Origin: Melieria omissa
Taxonomy: Eukaryota > Arthropoda > Insecta > Diptera > Ulidiidae
Assembly (NCBI GenBank): GCA_963971225.1
Contig: OZ020267.1
Span: 49,857,993-49,921,992, forward strand
DNA length: 64,000 nucleotides
Direction: 5' to 3'
This document shows positions 23,891 through 34,345 of this stretch, piece by piece. Position 1 is the first letter of the stretch. Every line of letters starts with the position of its first letter. The notes under the pieces are model-generated. The model was not told the origin of the DNA. It saw only the letters and a program-made list of their open reading frames with translations, and searched no databases. A program made the translations under genes and the position numbers.

Positions 23891-25377
23891 TAACAAATAA
23901 TATTTGTTTCATTTTCGCACTTGTGTCGCTACTATGACAATGGGGGTCTGAACTCCCCAAGCTTACGCCACTGATTGTTTACACTGTTGCCACGTATGTG
24001 GCCATAATATCGTTACAAATTGGCAATATTGGCTTCGTCAGACCGATTTGGGTTAATTGTAGCCGATCAGGCCGTTGCCGTTGCCGTAGCCGTAGCGGCC
24101 TGTTTGGTAGCGGCAGTTGCGCGCCGTTTTGACACTTGGGCGCGCGCACGTGCCCACTCGGACGCCCCCGCATAGTACAAGCGTCAAGGCATATTTCGCA
24201 GTGAATTCAATGACGCATGCGCCTAAGGACCCTCGCACATGGCAATCATCGGCGGCATCGGTGTGGCGCAGTCATGTGGCCGCACAATGTGCTGCCGCCT
24301 TGCGCTGGCACTGCATTTTCCATGACTCACTTGAAGCGATCTTTGCTCGCTCGACGCAGTTGTTGCCATGGCTGGCATTGCGTTTAGTACAACGAGGGGT
24401 GCATGCGTCATATGTGAAAACGAAAGTGTTGTTTGCATTTCTCCACGAAAAACCTTACCCACAAAAATTGCTGAGCTTACACAGTTGAAGCGTTTGTTGT
24501 CTGGTTGGTTTTTTCGTGCAAAGCGTCGTCGAGCGGGGCAGCGTTTCGGTTTCAGCTGCTTGCTGTCTGACTGCGCCTTATCTGGCCCGCCTGGTCACGT
24601 TTCTCTGGCGCATCGATCACGCTCAACTGCCAATCAGCTGTTCGCCTGCTGTACGGCGCACATGCATCGAGCGCTGCGTTCAGTCGTGAGCCGAAGCGTT
24701 GGCAGCGACAGCCACGGGGCGAAGCGCTATAAAGCACCTTCTCCTCGCCGTTTTTAGAACTATGAGCAATTGCGAGCGGAAGCGGTGCTGCGCAATCGAC
24801 AGCACCATTAATAGCGTCATCGAAGTGTTGCCTCGCTTCAGGCCGCTACGAACACACTTTTATTGTTTGCAATTTCGCTCAAAGCTCTCGATGAGTCATC
24901 ATGATTCAATTACACCCATAAATAAATAAACTTGTTATCCCTTTATACTGGAAATGGCTCTGGAATAATAAATATCTAATATTTTATGCGAAATCTTCTG
25001 GAACTCTGTTCGATGTGCCGTCGAAGTTTACACTTTCAATGATCGTCGTCTAACGATCATTTGCGCACAACATCAAAATTAACGGCAACAACAACAACAC
25101 ACACACCGTCCAATTGACAAACACTTAACCCATTTTCATTGTTTCTTTGTTTATTTGTCTATTCTGTGCGTCTTATATCCCTCGAAAGTTTCTTTCATGA
25201 AGTGCAATTGTCACGGCGTTGAGCGTTACAAATGGGCAAATTACGAAAACGCAGGGAGCGACAGATAGGCACGACGAATTGTAAAACAGCATTAACGCCA
25301 GAGTTGCCAAGCGTTGGGACAGTTTCATTACATTATGAAAATCTTCTTTGACAACTTCGTGTTCAATTTTTTGAAGG

Positions 25378-26070
25378 CTTAAGGGGGTCGTCTACGTAGC
25401 GGCCCGATTTTCGAGCCTGTTTTTCAACATTTATTAGGAAGGAACGACAAAAGATATTCACTCACTTTTTTGGTTTTTTGTTTATTTAATCGTAATCTTT
25501 CAAGTGGCAATATCATAAAAATTATATTTCTACATATTCGAGAGCGGGATGACCTTGAACCTGCCCTCATCAGAACTTTTATATAAATTTCCCTGCAATA
25601 TTGTGGGCCAACCACGTAATCTACAACAAAAAATGAAACTATACTTAGACACGAGCTTTTTGTAAAATTCAAAAATCTCTCGAAATGGTGGAAATTTTTG
25701 AAAAAAATTTATTTTTTCCCTTTTTTTGAAAGTTTATTGCCTGTTGTAATAAAAAAAAACAATATTTTGTCAAAAGCTCGTGTCTACTCATAGCGACATG
25801 TTTTCTGGGCAAGTAAAAAAAGAAATCGAATCGATGCGTGTAAAACTTTTCTTAAAATCGTGCTAGTAAGTTAGAAAAATACGATTTTCGGGAAAACGCG
25901 TTTAAAGTTCACAGGAAGCGTGCGGAAACACCGTGAGCGAGCGTGCTCAATGCTCTACAGCTCAATAACCGTGAAGAGTTTACCCAAATAACATTCCTCA
26001 CGTCTTCCAAATGAAAATTATGTAAAAAAAACGATTTTTTAAAACTTTGTACGTAGACGACTCCCATAAG
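25378..26070. mobile_element. MITE with TIR GGGGGTCGTCTACGTA
   Basis: The left end (CTTAAGGGGGTCGTCTACGT) and the inverted right end (CTTATGGGAGTCGTCTACGT) agree at all but two or three positions. Near the middle, ACACGAGCTTTTTG (25649-25662) and CAAAAGCTCGTGT (25772-25784) form a second inverted pair. The interior is A/T-rich with no transposase. The superfamily is undetermined. The conserved TIR with dissimilar interior is typical of a non-autonomous element. Confidence 0.7.
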
Positions 26071-26470
26071 TCTTATGTTTGATAAGATATACAAATTTTT
26101 GCCATAAAAAAAATTTACTAAAATGAAATGCCCGAGAAAAGCTCAATTATATATTAATGTCAGGGAAACTAAGTCAGTGTAATAAATATTTCATAGTCAA
26201 ATTGGTATAGAATTGTTTTCATATAAACCCAAGCATTTTCAACATTACTTTCAATATTTTTTAAATAAAAATTCACCTTATTTCAAATACTTCGAAATGC
26301 GTATTCAAAAGTACTCGCAAGCATCATATAGAAAATCAGAAAGTATCAAACTTTGTTGGACTTTATATAATTTTGTTAGATGATTTTTGATTTAGGATTT
26401 AGATTCGAAGAAAAATTGGATTCGATGCGACTACAACAATAAATAAATTGCAAACCAAAAGAAGACATTT

Positions 26471-26705
26471 CGCTACTTCGCTGCAAGAACGTCATAACTC
26501 AAAACTACATCATTCCTTGAAAATTCAATTTTAAAGTTTACCATTACAGGCAGTTCAAGGGATCAAAAAATGTTTCATGTCGTCTTGTGAGAAAAGTATT
26601 GAATATTTTACAGAGTGGTTTTGACAGATAAAAGATCATATGCAGGGTTGCCATAAACTGGAAAAAATTTTGTTTGAGTTATGTCGTTCTTACAGCGAAG
26701 GAGCG
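26471..26705. mobile_element. MITE with 33-bp terminal inverted repeats
   Basis: CGCTACTTCGCTGCAAGAAC... (26471-26503) pairs with the inverted sequence at 26673-26705 at about 29 of 33 positions. The roughly 170 bp between them are non-coding. Target duplications are not clear, and the inverted similarity may extend a few bases outward. Confidence 0.75.
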
Positions 26706-29454
26706 ATTTGTAGTTTCGGATAATGGATGCGTCCGGAATTTCCATTCAAATCTATTGATTAAAATTCATAAACAGTCAGTGATCGAGAGTCTTACGCCGT
26801 CGAAACCACTTATTACGATGAGAACCTTTTAAGGGTGTTTGAGAAATGATTCTTCAAATAATTTTTTGATTTTTTTTCAGTCGTTGAAACTATTGAGTTT
26901 TTCAATTAAAAAAAGCACCGCCTGAAATGACAATCCTTCAATTCGCAAGAGGTCAGTATCATAGGACGAGGTAGGGACCGCTATTCCACTAGATGCAACT
27001 ATTTAAGTCTGACATAACAAAGCAGCTCGATAAGTCTATATCCATAGCTGAACGGTAATGGGAATCCTGTCGGAATATGGAGAGAAGAACGAGTTGGTGT
27101 GCAGCTTTGGGTTTCTCTCAGATTAATCTATCCTATTTGAATAAGTAACTAAATGGGCTGTGTATTTCAATTTCAATTTAAATCATTGAACAAACAAGCG
27201 TCCCGATATCAGCTGACTGTTATAGAATAAAGCAAATGCGAAACAAGTTGTTTGAACAGTTTCACATTAATTTTCATGTTCATTTCGATTTTAAGAATCA
27301 CTATTCCGAATGTATGAGCAAAACACGCTTAGCATTCTTTTTAAAAGGAGGTGGCAACCCATTACACAAACTTTGGAGAAAATTGAAATCATTGCGAGAA
27401 AAGCACAAATAGACGAGTTAATCATTGTGCCGACGTTGAGTGTAATTGAAAAAGCAACAATAACACTATAATTGCAATGTTGCTGCAGGCGGTCGGAAGA
27501 CGAAGGCGCGCAGTCAAAAATCGAAAAATGAAATTTCGCTTCTGAGGAGAAAATGAAAGTGCAAGCAAAATAAGAGTAAATTATAGCCTCTTCTGGTACA
27601 ACAATACAACATCAGCTGCGTTGGTAATAAAACATTTTTCGGCTATCTGTGCACCAATTACAGTTGCTGTTGAAATGGTGGGCTGTGAACTGTCGTTGCA
27701 GGTGCAAGCCGAGTTGCAGCGAGTCGAATGTGATCGCGTAAAACCACAATAAGAAATAGACGAAAAAATAATCATAGTGATGGAGGAAGCAAATATGACA
27801 CAGCGTTACTCGAAAATGTGTATTTATTACCAGACGCGGTCAATTCAAGACTTGTACACAAGACAACAACAATGACATGAATTAGGCGTCCCAAGTAGTG
27901 AAAGTGAAAATAAACACAATCCCGTCGATAGGCAAACATTTGCCAGACTACATTACACGGCGGCACAGATTCCTAAGCGTGCAGTGTACACGCTGGCAGA
28001 CAAGGGAAGCGAGTGGAGTTGGTGCTTTAACTACGTTGCGACGCACAGAAGTCAGTAATTAGTTTTCGATATTTGTCGAGCGGAGAGTTGAAGTCGCCGA
28101 GCAGTTAGACAGAATTAGAGCAGAACTAATTTCGTTAGACCTTTTAGTGTGAAACGGTTGAAAATTAAGTTGAAATCGAAAGCGGCTGCCCGACACTCTG
28201 CCCCACTTGCCATTCGCTGCGGTACTGGAGACTTGAAATTATTGACGGTGCATTCGCTGTGCACATGAAAATTATTTCTTACGCTCGGCATTGTGTCAGC
28301 AATTCGAGTCGCCGACGTCAATTAAATTGAGGCTAATGTCTTCCCGAGTCCGTTCGCTGGATGCGTCCAACATTTGCCACTTTTGCAAAAATTCTTCGCA
28401 AAGGTGAAGCACCTTTGGGCATTTCCGATATTTTTGCTGGTTCAGTTTGCTGCTCCGCTTTCTGTGCGCCGACTTGTTTGACTCGTCTGCTGTAATTCAA
28501 TCCGCTCCGTGCGATGAGTCAATGCACACATGGTCAGCCGGTTAGCGAAACAGGGCAGCCGACGGCCAACAGCCAACAGCCACCGGGCAGACTCACAGCT
28601 GCCACCCGGCTGCCTTCATCAATCACTGGCGCATACAACGTTTCAGTAGGTTTTGGCGAATGAAGACATGTGGCCAAAAGCCTTTAAGGCACAAGTTAGT
28701 AACAAAGTCCAACACGCATTCCGACGCACACCGGGCTGGCGGCAGCCTGAGCGTTAAAAGGTTGATGCCGCTGAGTTTATCGACCAGCCACTTTGCATCT
28801 AACGTGTCTACTCCGCTTGAACGAACAGTTTAAAGAAAAAACTGATCTACCGTTAGCGGACGATCATATTAACCGTTGACGTGATATTGTGAAAATCGGG
28901 TTGTCTTTATTTTGTTGTTCCTGAAAAATTACATTGATTAAAGTGATTTATCGGAGTTTTACAAAAGCAAACAGAAATCTTCAATCATGTAGTTTTGATG
29001 TCGTGAAGGATCGAAGAGAGAATTTTTCTGCGAATCAATTTGCCAAATCAATTGTTTAGAAAATGGTAGAGATTAATACTTATGTGACAAGCGTTAATAT
29101 TCAAATTAATGAAGTTGCCTCTAAGCAAGACTTTAAAGCCAAAATTAGCAGGTGTCTACGGATTAATATCTCTGAAATCATCAAGCAAGGTCTGCAGACA
29201 TGTTCGCAGGTTGTTGCCAGTCTTATGTTGGCATTTTCAAAAGAAAGCTAACAAAAACTTGGTAATTTGATCTGTTGCATTTTACTATCCATCGGTCATT
29301 GTTGGTAGCAGATTATTATTTATTTAAGTCCTTTGTGTATTGTCCTTTATTCCTTTGTACGGGTACTTGGTATTCGAAGAATGTGTACAACGAAACGAAT
29401 AGAAACGAGAACCAGCGAGCGTCGCTTCTCGATTCTATTCGTATTCGGTGAATA
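26706..29454. other. Non-coding DNA, no gene recognised
   Basis: AT-rich to about 27.5 kb, then mixed composition with a GC-richer patch at 28.3-28.8 kb holding CAGCC/CAACAGC runs (28540-28600). The short frames show no domains. No bounded element was recognised. Confidence 0.55.
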
Positions 29455-29518
29455 GCGAACACTGCAGTGCTCGTGTTCGGTGAGAAGCGAATACTGCAGT
29501 GCTCGTATTCGGTAATCG
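29455..29518. repeat. Tandem duplication of a 32-bp unit
   Basis: Two copies of GCGAACACTGCAGTGCTCGT followed by TTCGGTGAGAA lie head to tail at 29455-29486 and 29487-29518, with about five differences. Surrounding sequence to about 29.95 kb is rich in scattered TATTCG/CGAATA words, suggesting a larger decayed repeat. Confidence 0.8.
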
Positions 29519-30333
29519 AGAACTTTGCGAAGTATTCGAATATCAACAGTTTCACCGAATATTTTTATGCGCAGTATGTCACTTTTCCATGTGTATACTT
29601 GTGCTGCGGTTTAAGTGGCTTATTAGTTAATACGCAAAATCAAAATTATTGAAAAAAGTAGCAGTAGTAGTATATTAATATTTATTTGTTAAATAATATA
29701 CAACATAAATATTTCTAAGTATTCTTAGGAATAATAAAACGAGTATATTCGGATATTCAAGCAGTTTGTACTATTATTCGAATGCTTTTGTCCCTCCTTT
29801 TCCCGCTTCGAGCGAATATGAATAAATAGTGTACGTCTACTCGTTTCTGTTCGGAGCTGTACTCGTATTCATTCGGACTTCTATTCAAAAGCATTTGAAT
29901 GTTTTCGAATAGCAAAAATGCATACTCGTGCAGGACTCTAGTATATATGTTCCTATGCCCATTTTTATATAAGGTCTTTGAACAAGAGATGTTAGTAAAA
30001 ATTTCGCGCCATTTTTTATTTGGCAGTAATATATCTGTCATTGCAATAACTAACCTTTGATTAGTAAAAACTAATAAGTGTTCTATATGGATCGATTCAT
30101 ACTAACACAAGGCACTGAGGTAATGAATATTCATTACAAAATTTTAGATTTTGTGTTACTACTACTTAATTCGGAATTTTTGCTTTTCACTACTTTCAGT
30201 TTAACTATTTAACTTTAACTATTGATACGATTGCGTTTATCTGTTTATTGTTTTTTATTTTCTAAACAACTTTTAACAAGTTGCTTACTTCCTGATCATC
30301 TTCAAAATACTTGTTCTTTTGTTCTTCGGATTA

Positions 30334-31212
30334 CATATCGCAGGGAATGCAAAAAACTGTTTTTGAGCTAAATAAACATATTTTTCAAATAACGTATGAC
30401 CGTTCAGTAGAAAATCCTTACAGATTATGCTTTAGGATAAGTTGTAAGCATTTTTTTTTTTATTTTACACTAGAAAATCCAAAATTTTGAGTTGTGACTG
30501 TTTTAATGATATTTTAATTCAATAATTACGGAAATATTTAAAGTTATGTCACTTTTGCTAAGTTTTATGATTATAAATGACAGTTAAAAAGTCGAAAGAA
30601 AAGTTTTGAAAATTCGGAATTAAGTTTTTTATTTGAAAATATATACTAAAATTGTCAGAACTTTGCTTAAAATTAACTTCAATCAAGGCCGGCCTTGATA
30701 GTCCAGCGGGTAGCGCGCTGGCTTCTCATATCAAAGGCCCAGGTTCGATTCCTGGCTCGGGTTGGTGAATAACTCGTCTACTTCTATCGCTATCCACATG
30801 AAGGGAATGAGAATTACAAGAATCGCACAAGTGCGCTCTTGACAGGCAATGGCAAAACCTCCAAGTGTGAACGAAAAACTTCCAAACGCCGTTCGGACTC
30901 GGCGTTAAACTATGGGTCCCCTCCACCTCCCTTTCCCCATCCGCTTAGAATGTGTGCTGTAACATATGTAGGAAAGACAGTGTTGCATACGCGTTTAAAA
31001 AACGGGTGATGGGTATAGTACAATGGTCTGAAATGGACTGAGTGCTATGGAAGGCTTGTAGCCTTCCTGCCCACCCTCACATCCATCCATCCATCTAACT
31101 TCAACAAACATTTATTTCGTCAAAAGTGTCACAATTTGAGTTACGACTCTTTTGCATTGAGCTGCAGCGATCAAATAGCATCAATCTTCTGACATGAAGA
31201 GAGACTTAACTA
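30334..31212. mobile_element. CATATCGC-type TIR element, copy 1, interrupted by a SINE
   Basis: The sequence between about 30340 and 30673, and again from about 31105 to 31212, matches in inverted orientation the element at 36468-37074. It starts with the terminal CATATCGC but has lost most of the rest of that inverted repeat. The SINE at 30683-31095 splits it. Copy 1 keeps about 30 bp next to the SINE site that copy 2 lacks. No transposase is encoded. Confidence 0.65.
30683..31095 (+). mobile_element. tRNA-derived SINE with target-site duplications
   Basis: The head contains a perfect RNA polymerase III A box, TAGTCCAGCGGG (30699-30710), and a perfect B box, GGTTCGATTCC (30742-30752). The B box sits in a CCAGG/CCTGG T-arm. 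The anticodon-loop region reads TCTCATAT, hinting at a Met(CAT) tRNA ancestor, but the acceptor stem does not pair, so this is not a tRNA gene. A non-tRNA body of about 310 bp follows and ends in (CATC)n repeats (31078-31095). TAACTTCAA flanks both sides (30674-30682 and 31096-31104). A diverged body fragment lies at 37538-37655. Confidence 0.85.
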
Positions 31213-33071
31213 TAGGTATGTATTATATGTGTTTTCAATTCTACAAATAAAAATCGCATAAGCCATAAAACCTGCTGTGGTTAGAACTATCAACTTTTGC
31301 TGTTCATTGAATAGTTATGCTTTGCCTATGGATTGAATGATACTGCAAAGTAAAAGTAAAAGAGGTAGCTAATTGCATATTGTAGATAAATACTCATAGG
31401 ATGATGATACAGAGGTACAACGAGTCTTTAGTTGTTAATATTTAACCAAGGCCTATTCACTAAAATTCTCAACGAAGACCGAATACTCACAATTTTAGAA
31501 GTAGAGCACAAAAAATGATGCTGGATATTACTCGGATGAAGCGCAAAAGCCAGTTATTATAGTGAATTGGCCAACCCAAGTGGAAGCACAGATCAGCTGC
31601 GGTAATGACCGTTCCGAATACTGGAAAATTGGAGCATGCACATGAAACACGAATACGAATCCATTCGATTTTAAGATTTTACGAATCGATACAGACGGAA
31701 AGTGCGAAAGCGCCTTCTCACAACAATTGGAACAACAGAATGAGCAACAATACAAACTTATACTTGCAGCCAACAGAAGCGGACCACAAGCCAACAATCT
31801 GCAACGTGATGGTGTATGTGTGGCAAGTAGAACGGTCCGTAATTTGCACGGTCGGCCATTGCAATTTATAAGCAGCGCCGACTCGGAAATTATTCGTAGA
31901 TACGCCGACTGTGCGGTGTCCGGGTTTTCGCTCAACTTGACATTTGTGTTTGGCGGAAATTGGAATTGTACGCGAAAAGCGTACCGAAAAGCGCCGAGGC
32001 GTGCATTGGTGCTTGGACACAGCCAGATGGATCGCCGCGATACATGGGTCGAGATATGAAGCTTATGAAAAGCAACAGAACGAAGTTATGGCAGCGGTGG
32101 TTGTGAGTCACCGCGATTGCAGGTGTGGCATTGCGCGGCCGGTCTTGTGCGGCTGCGGCGCAACGTGGCAGAAAGCGACTAGTGTTTGGCCGCTGCACAC
32201 TTCAGCGCACCTCGGCTGCGCCTTAGCTTACCGCAAGCGACGACTATTTCAAGGTCCCGCTTGGTAGTTGAACACATAAGAACAACAACAATAAATAAGC
32301 GCAACAAATAAGCGCTACAACTCAATAGAAATGGCTCAATGTTGCGTTTGTGGTTCTAACAACAACAACAAAAACAACAATGACGGCAGCTACGCTATTG
32401 AAATGTTGTAAACAACATAAAACCTTCTCGCATATCGCATGAAAATTGTGTGGTTTCTGTTGAATATTGAGGCGGAAATTTACGATCGCGGCGACATAGA
32501 GCATTCAGATTTTTCTCTTCGCGTAACGCTCGAACTGAGTTCGAGCTGGAAATGAGGTCAACAATTTTATTGAAATAATAATAACAACGATCGTTGTTTC
32601 CAAACACAATGGCTGCATTAGTTGTAATAATTAGAGCTCACTTTGCCACGCGGCCAACATGGACTCCACATGGGAAGTTGGGCGGAAATCGCTCTGGGCT
32701 GCAATATGTAGCAAAGATGGGCGAGGTGGCAGCAGTGTGGTGAAGGAAGTATCTTACATTAATGGTGAAATAATTTACTGTATGCCAACACAGTGGCAGT
32801 GGATGGCACGCAATATACACATCAATCCTTCACGTATTCACTCATCCACCTACCGAGCCACTAGCATTCAGTTGGATTTGCGGTGCAGTCAGTCATACAA
32901 ATGTGGAAATGTTTGGCGAAAATTTTGGTTTTCCCTGAGAATGAATTTAGCATTGTTTGTGCGTGCTTCTCTCGAGGATTCGAAACGTAATACTTTATTG
33001 AAATTTGTCATGGATAGCACTGAAACTCTTAGGAAAAAAATAGGCGTCATTCAGAAATATTTTTTCATGTA
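31213..33071. other. Non-coding DNA; one unplaced 138-codon frame
   Basis: Mostly mixed-composition sequence with CAA runs near 32280-32380. The plus frame at 32659-33075 (138 codons) is the least compositionally biased, but I recognise no domain. Its stop codon is formed by the TTAA at the edge of the next element, so its end is not a natural gene end. I do not call a gene. Confidence 0.4.
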
Positions 33072-33075
33072 TTAA

Positions 33076-33741
33076 CCCTTTTAGTCCCTTGGGACGCACA
33101 CACCCTTCCCTACCTAACCTAACCTAACCCTTTTAGTACCGGAGGCCATTATATCTCTTGCTGCACTAGCGAGAAGTGCCAGAGCCGATATATCGGCCCG
33201 TGCCTTGTACCGCTTTACTATTCGCATTGCGGGGGAACTTTATCTCAAATTAATTTTGTATTACGTTATAAATGATCTAATTTCATTACGAGAGTTTTAG
33301 TTTTTTGTTTTAACTCTTTGTGGACGTTTACGTTATCGGAACTTTTCGGCAGCGTGTTATGTAAACAACTGTTTGAAGACTCTCGCGAAATAACGTTGCA
33401 CCGAGACCTAGGATCAGTTAGTGTCTCCTCAATCGTTGTTGTCAACAGTATATTTCGTCCCAGTTGCAGTTTGAAAGCGTCAATTTTGTTATTGTCGCTT
33501 GTGTCAAACGTTTTCCGCTTGTGTCAAACATTGTTGTTTTTGACAAACCAACAATTAGCAATACAGGATTTCGGAAATTCTATTTATTCTCTACTTCATC
33601 CTTAGTATAATGCTTTTTGAATCATGTAAATATTGTTTCTTGTTTGGTTTTTATGAGCATTTTCCCAAACCCTAATAAAACTGTGAAATTCGGCCGGTTA
33701 TTCTCGCATAGGCACCTCTTTTTCGCCCGGCACTAAAAGGG
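33076..33741. mobile_element. TTAA-flanked element, TIR CCCTTTTAGTRCCGG
   Basis: The right end, inverted, reads CCCTTTTAGTGCCGGGCG and abuts TTAA (33742-33745). On the left there are two candidate ends. CCCTTTTAGTCCCTTGG at 33076 abuts a perfect TTAA (33072-33075). CCCTTTTAGTACCGG at 33128 matches the right end further but abuts CTAA. The two left ends are separated by CCTAA-type repeats. The 614-666 bp interior has no transposase. The TTAA target and CCC start point to the piggyBac superfamily. Confidence 0.65.
33112..33128. repeat. Short (CCTAA)n run, telomere-like
   Basis: Three CCTAA units, the complement of the TTAGG insect telomere repeat, lie between the two possible left ends of the TTAA element. 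Flies do not use TTAGG telomeres, so this is most likely a local simple repeat. Confidence 0.6.
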
Positions 33742-33745
33742 TTAA

Positions 33746-34077
33746 CCAAGAATTGTGGCATTTGTGAACATAAAAATTTAAAAATGATGATTGTGACGCG
33801 CCCCTTTACAGTTAAACCGGAAAAAGACACTGATCAATAATATTGGGTCATAGGTTTAACTTTACCAATTTTTTTTTATTTTGAAAAAAATATTTTTTTT
33901 TATTTTATTATATGTAGGATAACAATAAATTATTATCTTACAGCTAAAAAAGCACTAGCTGCCAGGGCTATCGGCTCTGAAAAAAATAATAATTCATAAA
34001 ATAATACAAGTTAGTAAAAACCGAAATATATATTTTCATTCGCAAAAGAATCGAAATATAAGTACCAGAAATGGGGG
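33746..34077. other. Non-coding AT-rich DNA
   Basis: Long A and T runs at about 33865-33910. Nothing else recognised. Confidence 0.6.
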
Positions 34078-34345
34078 TTTTGCACTAAAATAAACTACCA
34101 CTACGAGGTCTGCTAGGACATTTTCCACTACCACTAAATAAATTTAGTGATAGCTGAATTTTTCCCATTAATCACTGATCTCGTTTTAGTGGTAATGCAA
34201 TTTTCCACTAATCCACTTCTACTAATTTTTTTTAGTGGCACTTTTTACCACTGTCACTGAATATAGTTAGTGATTAATGGAAAAAATTCAGCTATTAATA
34301 AATGCATTTAGTGGAAGTGAAAAGCACTAATGCACTAAGAATTGA
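34078..34345. mobile_element. Fold-back MITE with TTAGTG words
   Basis: The left arm around 34122-34177 (including AGCTGAATTTTTCCCATTAA) pairs with the inverted right arm around 34266-34318 (AGCTGAATTTTTTCCATTAA). CACTAAA/TTAGTG words recur throughout and at both outer edges (GCACTAA). The whole 270 bp can fold on itself around about 34220. Exact ends and target site are uncertain. Non-coding. Confidence 0.6.

Larger units (their letters stand above)
22691..25377. other. Non-coding DNA, partly GC-rich
   Basis: Contains a CATA microsatellite (23194-23216), an element-end fragment (23829-23890) and a GC-rich stretch at 24.1-24.9 kb. Frames such as 23313-23699 and 24368-24757 overlap frames on the other strand and show no domain. 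A CTATAAAG string at 24727-24734 resembles a TATA box but has no supporting context. Confidence 0.45.

Noticed and set aside
24727..24734. TATA box CTATAAAG
   Set aside because: No initiator, downstream exon or other promoter evidence around it.
30689..30760. A functional tRNA gene
   Set aside because: A and B boxes are perfect, but the acceptor stem does not pair, and the sequence continues into a SINE body with CATC tail and flanking duplications.
32659..33075. 138-codon plus-strand frame
   Set aside because: No recognisable family. Its stop is created by the TTAA at the edge of a transposable element, so the frame end is accidental.
33112..33128. Interstitial telomere repeat (TTAGG type)
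   Set aside because: Only three units, and flies lack TTAGG telomeres. A chance simple repeat is more likely.
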